Source: Castor canadensis
Lineage: Eukaryota; Chordata; Mammalia; Rodentia; Castoridae
Length of the DNA stretch: 64,000 nt
Assembly (NCBI RefSeq): GCF_047511655.1
Contig: NC_133398.1
Span: 112,732,332-112,796,331, forward strand
Direction: 5' to 3'
Numbering within the stretch: the stretch's first letter is position 1; each line of letters opens with the position of its first letter. Shown here one piece after another: positions 11,641 to 22,593 of this stretch. The position numbers and the translations under genes were made by a program. The notes under the pieces were generated by a model. That model saw only the letters and a program-made list of their open reading frames with translations. It did not search any database and was not told where the DNA came from.

Positions 11641-11847
11641 CAGGGAACAGAAATAGCACATCAACCTAGTTAGTAAAAAAGCCAGTCACCACAGTAATTA
11701 AGTCAAGGGAAAGATAACAGATGATGCAATCCCCTCCCCAAGTAGTCAATCAATCATATAGGAGCATGGCACACCACAGAAAAATAGGCAGAAGGAAGAG
11801 GAATTCAACCCCTCAAAAAATCTTGTACTTAACCCTCCCCACGAAAA

Positions 11848-11965
11848 AATCCACCAAAAAACTCTTAGATATCATAAACAGTTTCACCAAAGTAGTAGAA
11901 TACAAAATCAACTTACAAAAGTCAGGTTACACATTTCCTATATTCTAGAAAAGAAGACAAAAAAG
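11848..11965 (+). mobile_element. L1 ORF2 reverse transcriptase fragment, out of normal order
   Basis: CTCTTAGATATCATAAACAG, AAAGTAGTAGAATACAAAATCAAC and CATTTCCTATATTCT match the post-catalytic RT segment at 58052-58130 ([17 protein letters not shown]-like). In an intact L1 this lies about 2 kb downstream of the inter-ORF region, yet here it is upstream of it, so the locus is a mosaic of more than one L1 copy. Confidence 0.6.
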
Positions 11966-12239
11966 TAAGAAGTCATAAACCAAAAACCTACAGCTGTATG
12001 ACTAATAATGAAAGTATAATTCCTATATCTAAATAAAATATTCCAAATTTTCACACGAAAATGATATGATTAAAATCTAGTCAGCATCTTCATAGGCAAA
12101 AACTGAAGAAATTTACTTATTAAGGTTTTATATGAATTATTAGATTGCACATGAAGGTGACTAGACCATGTCAGAATTTGAGGAATGATCTCACAAAGGC
12201 ATCTATTAAGAAACCTTAAAAGCAAGAAGACCATGGAGT

Positions 12240-14050
12240 GATGTATTTTGGACAAGGAAAGAAAACCATTTCAGCCCTAGGATACTGTGCCCAAAAAGCT
12301 ATCACTCAAAATTGAATGAGGATTAAAATTCTTCCACAATGAACAGAAGCTAAAAAATATGTGATAACTAAACCACCACTACAGAATATCCTAAAAGGAG
12401 TGCTAAACAGAGAAGATGAAAACAGTTTCATAGGCATGAAACTATTCCTTGTCAATACTCAAGAGAAGACCAGAAAGTTGTCATAGAGTAACATAGAATT
12501 AATTACACACAAAAATACCTTTACACAACAAAACAATCAAATGGCAGGAATCACCACATATCTCACAATATTAACACTGAATGTTAATGGATTCAATTCT
12601 GCCATCAAAAGGCAGTGATGGGAAAATTTACTTAAAAGGAAGACCCAATAATGTGTTGTTTACATGAATCCCACCTTAATGACAGAAATAGTGTCTTAAG
12701 GTGATAGCATAGAAGAAGATTTATCAAGTTAATAATCCCTGAAAACAGGCAAGAGCACCAATATTTATACCAAATAAAGGAGTCTTCAAACATAAATTAG
12801 TCAGAAGAGACAAAGAATATTACTTCATAGCAATAAAAGAAGCAATACAATTGAGAAAATAGTAATTATTTACTTACATGTAGTAAAAACTAGTGCAACA
12901 ACTTCATTAAAAATACACTCCTGGACATAAAGACACAGACCCCAATATAGTGCTGCTGAAACATTTAATACTCCTCTATCACCTATACATAGATCATCCA
13001 GAGAAAAGAAACCAACAAAGAAATTGTAGAATTGAATGACAACCCAGATCTAATGGACCTGACAGATATTTACAGAGTATTCCATTCTGGAACAGCCTAA
13101 TATACATTCTTCTCAGCAGCCGCTGGAATGTTCTCCAAAATAGATCATATTTTAGGTCACAAAGCAATTCTTAACAAATACTAAAAAATTAAAATAACCC
13201 CATCCATAATGAATAACCATAATGAAATAATATTAAAACTCAACAACAAAAGAAACAGCAAAAAATACTCAAATAACTAGAGGCTGAACAACATATTGGT
13301 CCATGATGAGTGTGCCATTGAAAAATAACTGAAGAAATTAAAAAGTTCCTAAAACTCAATGAGAATCAAAGAACACCCTATCAGAACCTAAAAGACCCAG
13401 CAAGGTAGTCCTAAGCCATGAGAACATATGTTAAAAACACAGAAATATCTCAAATAAATTACCTCATGCTAAATCTTGAACTTCTGCAATATCATGAACA
13501 AGTTTAACCCAAAATGATCAGAAGGAGATAAATAACAAAAACAAGGGCCAAAATCAACAAAATTAAGACAAAAAATCCATAGAATCAATGAAACAAAAAT
13601 CTGGTTCTTTGAAAAGATAAATAAGATTTAAAAGCCCCAGAAAATCTGACTAAAAAGAAGAGGGAAAAGATACAAATTAAAAAAATTTCTTCTTTCTATA
13701 AAAAAATTAGAAATGAAAAAGCAGAAGATAAAAACTAACACCAAAGAAATCCAGGGAATTATCAGGAACCAATTTGAAAACCTGTATTCAAATAAATTGA
13801 AAATTCTGGAAGAAATGGACAAATTTCTAGATACATATGATCATACAAAACTGAACCAAAAGTATATTAATAACCTTAACAGATCTAGCTATAGCATACA
13901 ATGAAATTGAAGCAGCAATAAATTATTTCCCAAAAAAGAAAAGTGAGGCTATGATGGTTTCACTGCTAAATTCTATCAGACTTTTAAATATGATTTACTA
14001 CCCACACTCCTCAAATTTTCCTCTAAATAAAAATGGAAGGAAAGCCTTAG
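12240..14050 (+). mobile_element. L1 LINE: inter-ORF region and 5' half of ORF2, degenerate
   Basis: The inter-ORF segment at 12270-12530 (CACTCAAAATTGAATGAGG, CAGAAGCTAAAAAATATGTG, ACCACCACTACAGAATATCC) is followed by the ORF2 start at about 12541 (ATGGCAGGAATCACCACATA). Endonuclease landmarks are visible: the CCLHESHLNDR stretch near 12652 keeps the active-site Glu, and the KIDHILG-like segment is near 13138. The linker and the first RT block (near 13960) follow, then similarity ends near 14050. Many stops and frameshifts make it a fossil. Loss of the 3' half is unusual for a LINE, which normally loses its 5' end, and implies a later deletion or interruption. Confidence 0.9.
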
Positions 14051-14470
14051 AGGTGGCAGGGGAAATAGTGAACAGAATTAATTAAATGAAAAGGAGAGAG
14101 TGGCTTTCTCTCTGAATTTCAGAACTATCCTTTGTCTCAATTTTCTAATTAGCATTCAATTCTTGTATCCCAGGCCTCTTGTTTTCATGTTGGTAAGATA
14201 TCTGCTATGAATCCCTACTTTTGTGTTGGTTTAGAAGTGGATGTTGACATATCAAGATCAATGGGTTGCTGAGATTTTGTTTTCTCTACAATAAACTTCA
14301 ACTGCATAAAATCGGGTAAAAACATAATCTTTGGACCTTGACACCCAGTCCCCATTGTGCCATGCAGGATCCTTTCACTTGTTCATTTAATTTGATTTTA
14401 TTTTTAATTATAAGATCAATGCATGTAAACATACATGTCAATTCAAAAACTAGATCAATAGTTTTAAATT
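14051..14470. other. Unique sequence, nothing assigned
   Basis: Lies between the broken L1 and a MER5A-type element. It could include diverged L1 sequence in the first 200 bases, but I could not match it. Confidence 0.4.
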
Positions 14471-14640
14471 TTAGAATTCATCAGAATCATCTGGAAAGCT
14501 TTTAAAACTCAGACTGATGGGCTTCATCTTTGATTCAATAATGATGGGTTTGAGTTGAAGAATTTTCTTTTCTAATAAGTTTCCCAGTGATGCCAATTCT
14601 GCTGGTCTAGGGACCACATGTTGACTACATAGAACTAGAC
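14471..14640 (-). mobile_element. MER5A-type hAT-Charlie DNA transposon, antisense
   Basis: The reverse strand matches the known MER5A layout: a start like GGTCCCTAGACCAGCAGAA, then ATTGGCATCACTGGGAAAC, AGAAAAGAAAATTCTTCAACTC, and an end with TTTTAAAAGCTTTCCAGATG and ATTCTGATGAATTC. MER5A is a short non-autonomous element mobilised by Charlie-type hAT transposase and inactive since early placental mammals. The 99-codon reverse frame at 14471-14770 is a by-product of this repeat. Confidence 0.85.
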
Positions 14641-15049
14641 CCTTAATATTAAATTGCATGCTGGTAATCTCATCTGTCCTAATCCATACCTCCTTCCCAG
14701 ATGTAACTAATTTCTTGAATTCTGTGTTTAGATTGATGGTAAAGGTATTTTTTATTGAGGCAGAATTCAATAAGTATAACTAAGCCTTAATCTTCTTTTT
14801 TCCAATTAGATAGCGCATATCATGTTTACATTACTATCTAATCTTTTCCTCTATTTATTCCTAAAGAAATTTTAATAACCACCAAAGAAGATACTATTCC
14901 CATGCTAAAGTTTGTAAGCCCCTAATACATACCCTATGGTCACCTATCATATGCCTAAAATCTAGTTCCTTACAGGACACCCTGAACTACATGAATCATG
15001 CCTTTTGGAATGTAAACTGGCATCCATGGAGGCAAAACCCCTCCTAAGC
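14641..15049. other. Unique AT-rich sequence, nothing assigned
   Basis: No known repeat or open frame. Confidence 0.5.
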
Positions 15050-16330
15050 TGGGCAAAGGTCAGCAATTATAAACTTTTCCCCAACAGATCCTAGCTACCT
15101 CTAAAGTGAACAAGATGGCACTACCAGATCTCTTATCAGAACCACAGCAATGCAGGGTTCATTATGGTTTCAGATTACCAAGGGATGAAAGAGAATGAAG
15201 TGCCCTCTTCCTAGGGTGACTGGCCCCAGAGTTCTGAGCACTCAACACAGCTGTGTCTATTATTTCCCTCCACAAACACAGACACTCTCTTTCACAAGGT
15301 CACACACAACCCGGGGTGAGTTGGTGCTTGAGTAATCAATATAGAAATTATACTTCATATGTACCATAGGCTGGTGAAAAAGGTGAAGAGGCCACATGAA
15401 CACCAGGAGCACAGTGGTTCACCAAGTACTTCTATGCAGAATCTTCCAGATATATTACGATGGATCCTGATACTTTTCCTTTGCCTCAGCTTGTTTTTAG
15501 AACCTCTACACTTATACACAGGTTCAACCAGATACCACAGAGAGAGCCATGATTTGAGGTTAAGGGGTCATTGTTTGTTCTTGGCCAGACCCTTGTTGTA
15601 TGAGGGCCACCTAACAATTGAATCACTACTGCTGATCACTGTAGAATTTCTTTCACCAAATATAACAAGATAAGGTCCCCAGAATTCTGCTATCACTGTG
15701 ATTTTGGGTTATTCTCACTGCATTAGACACAACATGAGGCTCCTGTTATGGATGATGAGTGGCCCACTGCCAACCTTTGGACTTAAGCCAAGTGTCTGCA
15801 CATGTGCACTGACTTTTGCTGATCTTCCTTATGACCAGTGTTACCTCAAGTCTACTGCACTCAAGGGAACTGTGGCAGGAAGCGATGGGGGACTAATCTT
15901 TTCCAATTTGCCTCCAGCTCTGACTCTATTGATGATTAGCCCATCCTCTTTGCAGATTGTCGCACATGCCAGGTATCTTAGATGGCCATGCATTTGTCCT
16001 CTGAGAGTTTTTGAGACCTGGCTTCACCATGGCAATGAGCTCTTCTCTTGCTTCTGTTCCTAGACAGACAGATGTGGTGATGTCGTGTCCTGCTGGACTG
16101 CTTTTATGCTGTGTGAAAGAATAATATGTATACTTGAGTGAGGTGAGACCATTCTTTTTTTCTGCCAATTTGGGCATCACTTATCCTCCCTGCCAGTGGT
16201 GGGGTATGGAAGGCAGAGGTATGAACAGTGTTGAAAAAGATCACAATCCAAAAAGACACTTATCTCATAAAGTTCAAGGGAAAATGGAGACAGAATATTT
16301 GTTCTACACCTGTTCTACAAAAGTTTAAGC
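15050..16330. other. GC-richer unassigned block with several medium frames
   Basis: GC content is clearly higher than in the flanks and several frames of 84-121 codons lie close together (15359-15673 and 15698-16063 plus; 15926-16180 minus). None shows a recognisable domain, motif series, Kozak-plus-splice arrangement or poly(A) tail. It could be an old endogenous retroelement interior or unique regulatory sequence; I cannot support either. Confidence 0.35.
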
Positions 16331-18407
16331 AGTAAAGTTAATATTAGCAGAAAATATTGGAATTCACATTTTTCTACAGATTGTGGGTAAAACTTGCTTT
16401 GTATGTCATCATCAACAAAGCATAACAACACTGACAGGTCAATGGAAACCAGTATTCATGGCAGCAGGATGGATGATGTGGCATCATGAACAATGATGCA
16501 ATATACATTAAACAAACATTGCATTAAATAAACTGCAGTAATAGGAGCATCTACACTGCTTCAGCATGATCAGATTCAAGGAGCTACATTTTCCTTACAG
16601 TGAGAAAGGTAAACCAGTCCAGAACTGTATATTTAACAATAAAGAGCATGAAGAGATGGCTCCTGGACACGAACAGTAAAAGGTAATGTCTGCATACTGT
16701 GAAGAAACAATATTTACCACACACACATAATAGATAAAAAGATACAGACCTCTTCTCTATCCATCATTCTTAGTCATCATCAATAAATCACTGTTTCTCA
16801 CATAAGTCTATGGATTTTATAGTAAGTACATTTCTTAATCTGATTGATTATGTAGATAAAGCTCCATGCAATATTTGCTAGTGACCCCCATATCTCAAAG
16901 ATGGTCCCATAGGCAGGGTTTTGATTGAGATCCTAGCAGGTTTCTCTCTCCTTAGCACTCACAACTCTACCTTTCAGAGAAGTTGAACTCAGCTCTTTGG
17001 CCTTCCTTTGATCCCTGAGGTTTAGATGATAGTAGAGAATTTCATTCTTCTTTCATGGCCCACCTACCCTGCCTTTCTTGTTGTCCCAGCAACCAGAAAA
17101 TATGTTATGTAGAAAACACACCATAGATTTGGTATTCTTTTGTTTCAGTATGTCATGCTAATACAGGCAGCCATGGAAGTTCTTCTGACTTCCCTTTTGC
17201 AGTGAAGCCCCTTTACCTGCACCATGTGTGCTTTGCAACTCAGTCCCTGAAAGAACAAATGCTGCCCAAGGGAAGAACAAAAGAGCTTTTAATCTTCAAC
17301 TAGGAAAGGCTACTTATTACCTACAATTTTAGTTCTTCCAAAGTTCATTGCTTCCACAGTTTCCCAATGTCTTCAGAATTTTCATTCTGTAAATATGCAT
17401 TTTTTGTTTTAGTTGATTTAGCAGAAGCAATGGGCTACTCAACGAGATATTTTATACAATTATACACTGTTTAGAAATAGTCACATTATTTCACAAACTA
17501 CTTCTATGGGATCTCCCAGCAAGCTTCTTATCTTCTGAAGTCCTAAGATGAAAACAGTCACTAATCTTTATGTTTAAGTGTCCCATCCAACTTCACCAAT
17601 CATTTGTGTGCCAATTAATTCATAATGAAATTAATTTTACTGCATTTTTCCCTGAAGAGTCTATGTGACCATTTGGTTTTAGAAGAGTAAGAAGAACTTT
17701 CTAGTTTTTTAGGGTCCTCCATGATGAGTTTCAATTGAGAAATATTTGAATTTAAATTAGTAATTTGTAGTCAATTATTAAATAAACGACACTATGAGAT
17801 GTTAAAGAGAAATATATGGTTCATATAACTCTTGCCTTAGATTAAAACCAACCAACCTTAGATGTTTGGTCCACTGTCCATGTGTTCTTTGATTGACGGA
17901 AGAGTATAAGTTTACATATTGACATTAATTCATACCTAAATCTTTGTCTTGAGAAGTGATGTGATATATGTGCAACTGAATCCTTGTTTCTAATCACCCA
18001 TCCAGAAACTGTTTTCCCACATAATCATGGGCATAAAATCTTGAGTGTTTTGCTTAAAAATGAAAATACTGTCTATGTTATCTCCTTGTCTCTGGTATGT
18101 GGGGTAAGGTGGAACCAGTAATCTTCCTTTCTTATGCTGCTATGGGCTTTTTTCCTCATATTTTATTTTACTTTTCCATGTGTCTGCAGCTAGTGGGGTG
18201 GTCAAAGATTGAAATTACTGTACCATCTTAAGCATAAGTCCAATCTTTGTTGTTTATTGGTTTGTAAATTAAAAACTAGTGTGCAAACATTCTCCAAGTA
18301 TATATTATCTAGGCAGTCCAAGGTAGAAGAATCTTGCTTATGAGAAGAGAGATCCTATTTTAACTTTCTAAGTCTACTTTTAACCAAATGTACATCTTTT
18401 CTGCAAT
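16331..18407. other. Unassigned sequence
   Basis: Two kilobases of mixed-composition DNA with no supported gene or repeat. A short CA-rich stretch lies at 16718-16728. Confidence 0.5.
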
Positions 18408-18630
18408 AAAAAATTATAAAGGGAGCCAGGTGTTGGTGGCTCATGCCTGTAATCCTAGCTACTCAGGAGGCAGAAATTTGGAGGATCATGGTTTAAAGCC
18501 AGCCAAGGCAAATAGTTTGTGAGACCCTATCTTGAAAAAGCCCATCACAACAAAAGGGCTGGTGGAGTGTCTCAAGGTGTAGGCCCTGAGTTCAAGCCCC
18601 AACACTACAAAAATAAAAAATTATAAAGGG
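18408..18630 (+). mobile_element. Composite B1-type/ID-type (7SL + tRNA) SINE with perfect 16-bp target-site duplications
   Basis: The body spans 18424-18614. The left part is 7SL/B1-like (GCCAGGTGTTGGTGGCTCATG, CTGTAATCCTAGCTACTCAGG, GAGACCCTATCTTGAAAA). The right part is tRNA/ID-like (GGGCTGGTGGAGTGTCTCAAGG, CCCTGAGTTCAAGCCCC) and ends in a short A-rich tail. AAAAAATTATAAAGGG occurs exactly at 18408-18423 and 18615-18630, the signature of L1-assisted insertion. The pol III A box is represented by GTTGGTGGCTC and a B-box-like site by GAGTTCAAGCC. Perfect duplications suggest a relatively recent insertion. Confidence 0.96.
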
Positions 18631-19461
18631 TGAAAAAAAGAAAACTGATAATATTCCATTTCTTCTCATGTCTCTTGTTCTTTGGAAGCATCTTGGTCCT
18701 GCACGAGGCAAAGAGGGGCCATATGAACTGCAGTTGAAGATGACTTAGCCCATCTGTAAAGGGTCATTTGTGGGATACTTAACTAGGTGTGTGACAATCA
18801 AGACTGGCTCCTTTATATAAGCCTATGAGCTTTCCATACTTCAGAGATGTACTATAAAACTTAGATGGAAAGTACTTTCTGATGTCAATTAAATGTAATC
18901 TCTAATCTATACATTCAGGGTATCTAGTGATGGTGAGTTCAGCTGATGGATCACTTGGTTTAACACTGTAAATGAGAGGTGCAAAGAATCTCACATGGAA
19001 AGTGTACAGCCTAAAACTCTGTATCTCAACCTGTTTATAAATCTGGTACTAAGAGGAGTAAGTGCTCATTGTCAACAATTTGGAAAATTCAAACCACAGT
19101 GCAACATGCTAATAGAAAAAATTTTTTTGCTACTTTCTATCTTTGCACTTACTTTGAACAAAAATAATTATTGTTTTGTATCACATTTGCCTCACCTTAA
19201 ATAATTTTCCCATACCATTAAATTTCCTCTGAAAATGTAATTATGGTGGCTTTGTAATAGTATAGTTGTGCTACAGTTTATTCACCTACATATATAATTT
19301 TAGACATTTGGACTGTCTCAATTTTAACTATTATAAACATCTTTCTCCTTTATCTCAGTGATACTGTAAGTAGTGTTCACAAGACACAATGAAATCTTTT
19401 GAAGCCTATATTATGTCAATGAATATAATTCCCAGTTTCCTTCCTACTAATCAGTAGTATT
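18631..19461. other. Unassigned sequence, possible ancient L1-like remnant
   Basis: At 19255-19350 the strings GTGCTACAGTTTATTCACC and ATTTGGACTGTCTCAATTTTAACTATTATAAACAT resemble a widespread ancient L1-associated segment. Evidence is weak. No gene seen. Confidence 0.35.
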
Positions 19462-19830
19462 TGCCATGGTTCGAATGATGGTTTCTCCCCTCAAAAGTCC
19501 ATGCATTGAACTTTATTAACTAATGTAGCAATATTAAGAGGTGAAGAGCTTAAAAGCATAAGATGATTGAGTTGATTAAGTAATGAAGACAGAGCCCTCA
19601 TGATGTGATTTAAATCCTTATAGAGGGGCTAGAGGAAGTGGGTTCACTTCTGCTCTTCTGCCATGTGAGGACAGGGATCAGCAACAAGGCTCCATCCTAA
19701 AAGAAATAAAATAGGCCCTCATGTGCATCTTGATCATGTACTTCCAGCCCCTAGAACTGTGGGAAATAAATGTCTGGTCTTTAAATGTTACCCAATCTCA
19801 GGTATTTTGTTACAGTAGCACACACTAACA
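19462..19830 (+). mobile_element. Solo LTR, ERVL-MaLR (MST/MLT1-like) type
   Basis: It begins TG (19462) and ends CA (19830), 369 bp, close to the usual length of MaLR LTRs. Family landmarks in order: TGGTTCGAATGATGGTTTCTCCCC, ATATTAAGAGGTGAAGAGC, GAGCCCTCATGA, TTATAGAGGGGCTAGAGG, CTTCTGCCATGTGAGGACAG, TTGATCATGTACTTCCAGCCCC, AGAACTGTGGGAAATAAATG and GTATTTTGTTACAGTAGC. The AATAAA-containing part is the polyadenylation signal of the old retroelement. No internal region flanks it, so it is a recombined solo LTR. The exact subfamily is not decided. Confidence 0.72.
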
Positions 19831-19859
19831 TAATACTCTAATGTGCTAAATACATCATA

Positions 19860-19985
19860 CCATCTATCTATCTATGTATCTATCTATTTTTGCTAAATAG
19901 AGAGATATAGATGTATCATCTATCTGATTCATAGATGGATATAGATATGTATCTATCTGTATATCTATCCATCTACCTATGCTGA
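19860..19985. repeat. Degenerate TATC/GATA microsatellite
   Basis: Runs of CTAT units at 19862-19890 and again at 19915-19980, separated by GATA-strand units (AGAGAGATATAGATGTATC, ATAGATGGATATAGATATG). Presence of both strand orientations allows local hairpins. Confidence 0.9.
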
Positions 19986-20074
19986 GATTTATGCTAATCA
20001 ATTTAAAGAATGAGAGAATGAGAGAATTTCTACTTCGCACAGTCTGCAGAGGTTATTGTTGATATTATTGTATT

Positions 20075-20285
20075 ATTAGCTAATGTTTAAAAAGGGCTTG
20101 TTATACATAAGGAAATATGCTAAACCCTTTGGGTTCAAAAGGTTCCTTAATACATTCAATAGCCTGGGGAAGGAATATGCAATTTTTCATAACGTTCAGG
20201 CAACATGAGAAATGGAGTTGAGAACTGGTAGTGTAAATACAAAATTCCAAGTTTAAGGCCTGTACCTTTGAAAAAAATACTGCAA
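20075..20285 (-). mobile_element. MIR SINE, antisense, diverged
   Basis: The order follows the reverse complement of MIR: a string like ATGCTAAACCCTTTGGG, CCTTAATACATTCAATAGCC, GGAAGGAATATGCAATTTTTCATAA, CAGGCAACATGAGAAATGGAG, then AACTGGTAGTG and the region of the tRNA-like head. Substitutions are numerous, as expected for this mammalian-wide family. Confidence 0.65.
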
Positions 20286-22556
20286 AATTTGTAAACTAGA
20301 AGGTCATTGGTCTCCAAAGAAGAAGCACCATTAGCAGAAATTTAAGGACTGAAATAACCTTTGCAGAAGTTAAGAATTGATGGGTGATAAGAAAAAGAAA
20401 ACAGTATGTGCAACTGTCATTTCCAAAATAAGATGTTGAAAGAAGAGAGACATTGGAGGAAGACATTATAGGAAAGAGACTGAATACTGGTGGATACTTT
20501 AAATCTTTGGTAAAGTTGAAATTCTGGGAATGACTCCCAGGACCACACTGCAGTATGAGCTTGCCAAGAAAGCTGTGAGCTATACACAATCAGGAAGGAG
20601 TGGAGAAAGGGAGACACCAGGAAAATCACAGACTTCAGGAGTATACCATTTCAGCATACACATCTGTTGGCCTAGAGAAATGCCACTCCACAGATTCACA
20701 CCTGCTCAGCATCAATAACCAACACTTCTGTCTTTTGGTCACAGCCAGCATCTGAGCTGTAGACTGGGAGATATAATTCTTAGTTTCACAGACTGCTCTA
20801 TGGAAAGCCAAACAAGGAGAATGCAGAGGGTGTTGAAAGTGAAGCTATTGTATTTATTACAGATGAATGATATAAATATATAGTAAGTTACAATTTAAAG
20901 AGAAATTAGCTCATGTTCTTTACTCTTTCTGGTGAAATCAGCAGTCAATGGACATAAGTGAAGAAAATGGGTAGCTTGATGTGGACGGTAAGGGCAAAAA
21001 GATCAAGGCATCTGGCAGAGTCACTATGAAATGATTGCTTGTAAATTCTAGCCTAAGTATTAAGTGGTAGCCAGGAGGACCAATGAAATATGATGCTAGA
21101 GATACATGAGATGAGCATAATATTGATAATACCAACTCCGGTCTTGAAAGCCAATGAAGGGGTGCAGTAGGCACATATATCACAAACTACACACTGTTTG
21201 TTCTTTGAGAACAGTTCTTACTGTTTTCAAAGTACAGAATTCTTCCCATGTTCTAGGGTGAATTGTCATCTCATGTTCTTATCATGAAATACTAGTAAAA
21301 GTACAAAGCTAGAGCATCCACCAAAGCATATGTTATTTAAATATATTTTGGGGAAATGTATATACATATCACAGACAGAAAGGCAGAGGGACACATTAAC
21401 ACATTTTGCGGTACAAATGTTATAATTTCTGTGTTTGGTTCACACACTTTTGCATATATGAGATTTACAGGCAAATTTTGGACCATATGTAATATTTGAA
21501 AAACAACAAAAGTTTAAAGGTGAGTTTGTTGCATTGTAGTTGTAATATCCTTTTGCTGCAGTTGAAACAGAGAGAGAGAGAGAGAGAGAATGCTCACAAA
21601 GAATTCAGCATGTTTGATGCACTCAATTCTTACTTATGTAGCTAAGAAGTATTTGTAATCTTTGCAGTCAACCTATTAGCATTTTGTCCTTGAAAAGTCA
21701 GAAATTTAGTCAGAACAAGAACTTAATACCTAGTTATTAGGAAGACAATGACAGTCAAAAGGGGGAAAAAGAATAAAAGAAAGAAGAAAACCTAGAGAGA
21801 AGAAAAAAGTCATCACTTAATCAAATTTTCCATCACCAGCAAAATGACAGTCTTCCCTTCCTTCAAACAATCTGTGCTTGTGTTTACTGGGAGGCCTGGT
21901 TTCAGATGGAATATTAAGCAACTTGCACAAAATCAAATAGAGCCCTGGTGAACTGCAAGACAAAGAAGAGAGAGTGGATGTGATTTCTAAAAGTTTAACT
22001 ACACACACCACTTGAGTCCTTCTCCTTGAGTGAAGAGAAATGTTACTTGCCATGATAAGTGGCAGGAGGTAAGAGGCTAGTCCAGGACAAAATCCCCAAG
22101 CCAAGGTGAAGGGCAGCAAGCATCAGTGAAGCTTCCTGAGTCTTAAGGAAGCCAGAGCATGGCCAAAGGTATAGACTTCACAAACACTGCACCCAAACAC
22201 AAAAGCTACTAAAAATGACTGGACTAATTCTGCAGAGGGATTTCTGGATTTCTTTCAAGTAATTAAGTTTTGATTTGTTGCATTTTTTTAAGGTCCAGGA
22301 AGCTGAAGGTGCCATGGATTGCAGATGTCTTCACTGATTGTTCCAGTGCTTTTACATTTGATTTCATGACTGGGCTTAACTTTATGAAGAGGTAAATATA
22401 CTGACCAAGGAAGTTCAGTGCCACAAGAAAAGAACAGTTTTCTCTGGCCAAGTAAACACAAGTGAGCCTACTGGTGGGCAGAAGGATGAGGTCTGTCTCC
22501 CTCCCCTAAATGGGAATGAAAACAGAAGGGGAAAAGCATATGGGCACATCTGAATG
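20286..22556. other. Unassigned sequence with a short GA microsatellite
   Basis: An AG dinucleotide run of about 21 bases lies at 21569-21589. Short reverse-strand frames (20296-20629, 20938-21183, 21817-22119) have no recognisable domains. No gene called. Confidence 0.5.
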
Positions 22557-22593
22557 AGTGTGTGTGTGTGTTGGCAAGTGTGTATGTATGTGT
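22557..22593. repeat. TG/TGTA microsatellite, short
   Basis: TGTGTGTGTGTG followed by GGCAAGTGTGTATGTATGTG. Frames crossing it on both strands are not genes. Confidence 0.85.

Noticed and set aside
19860-19985. CRISPR-like spaced short repeats
   Set aside because: TATC/GATA microsatellite units with no constant-length unique spacers, in a mammalian context.
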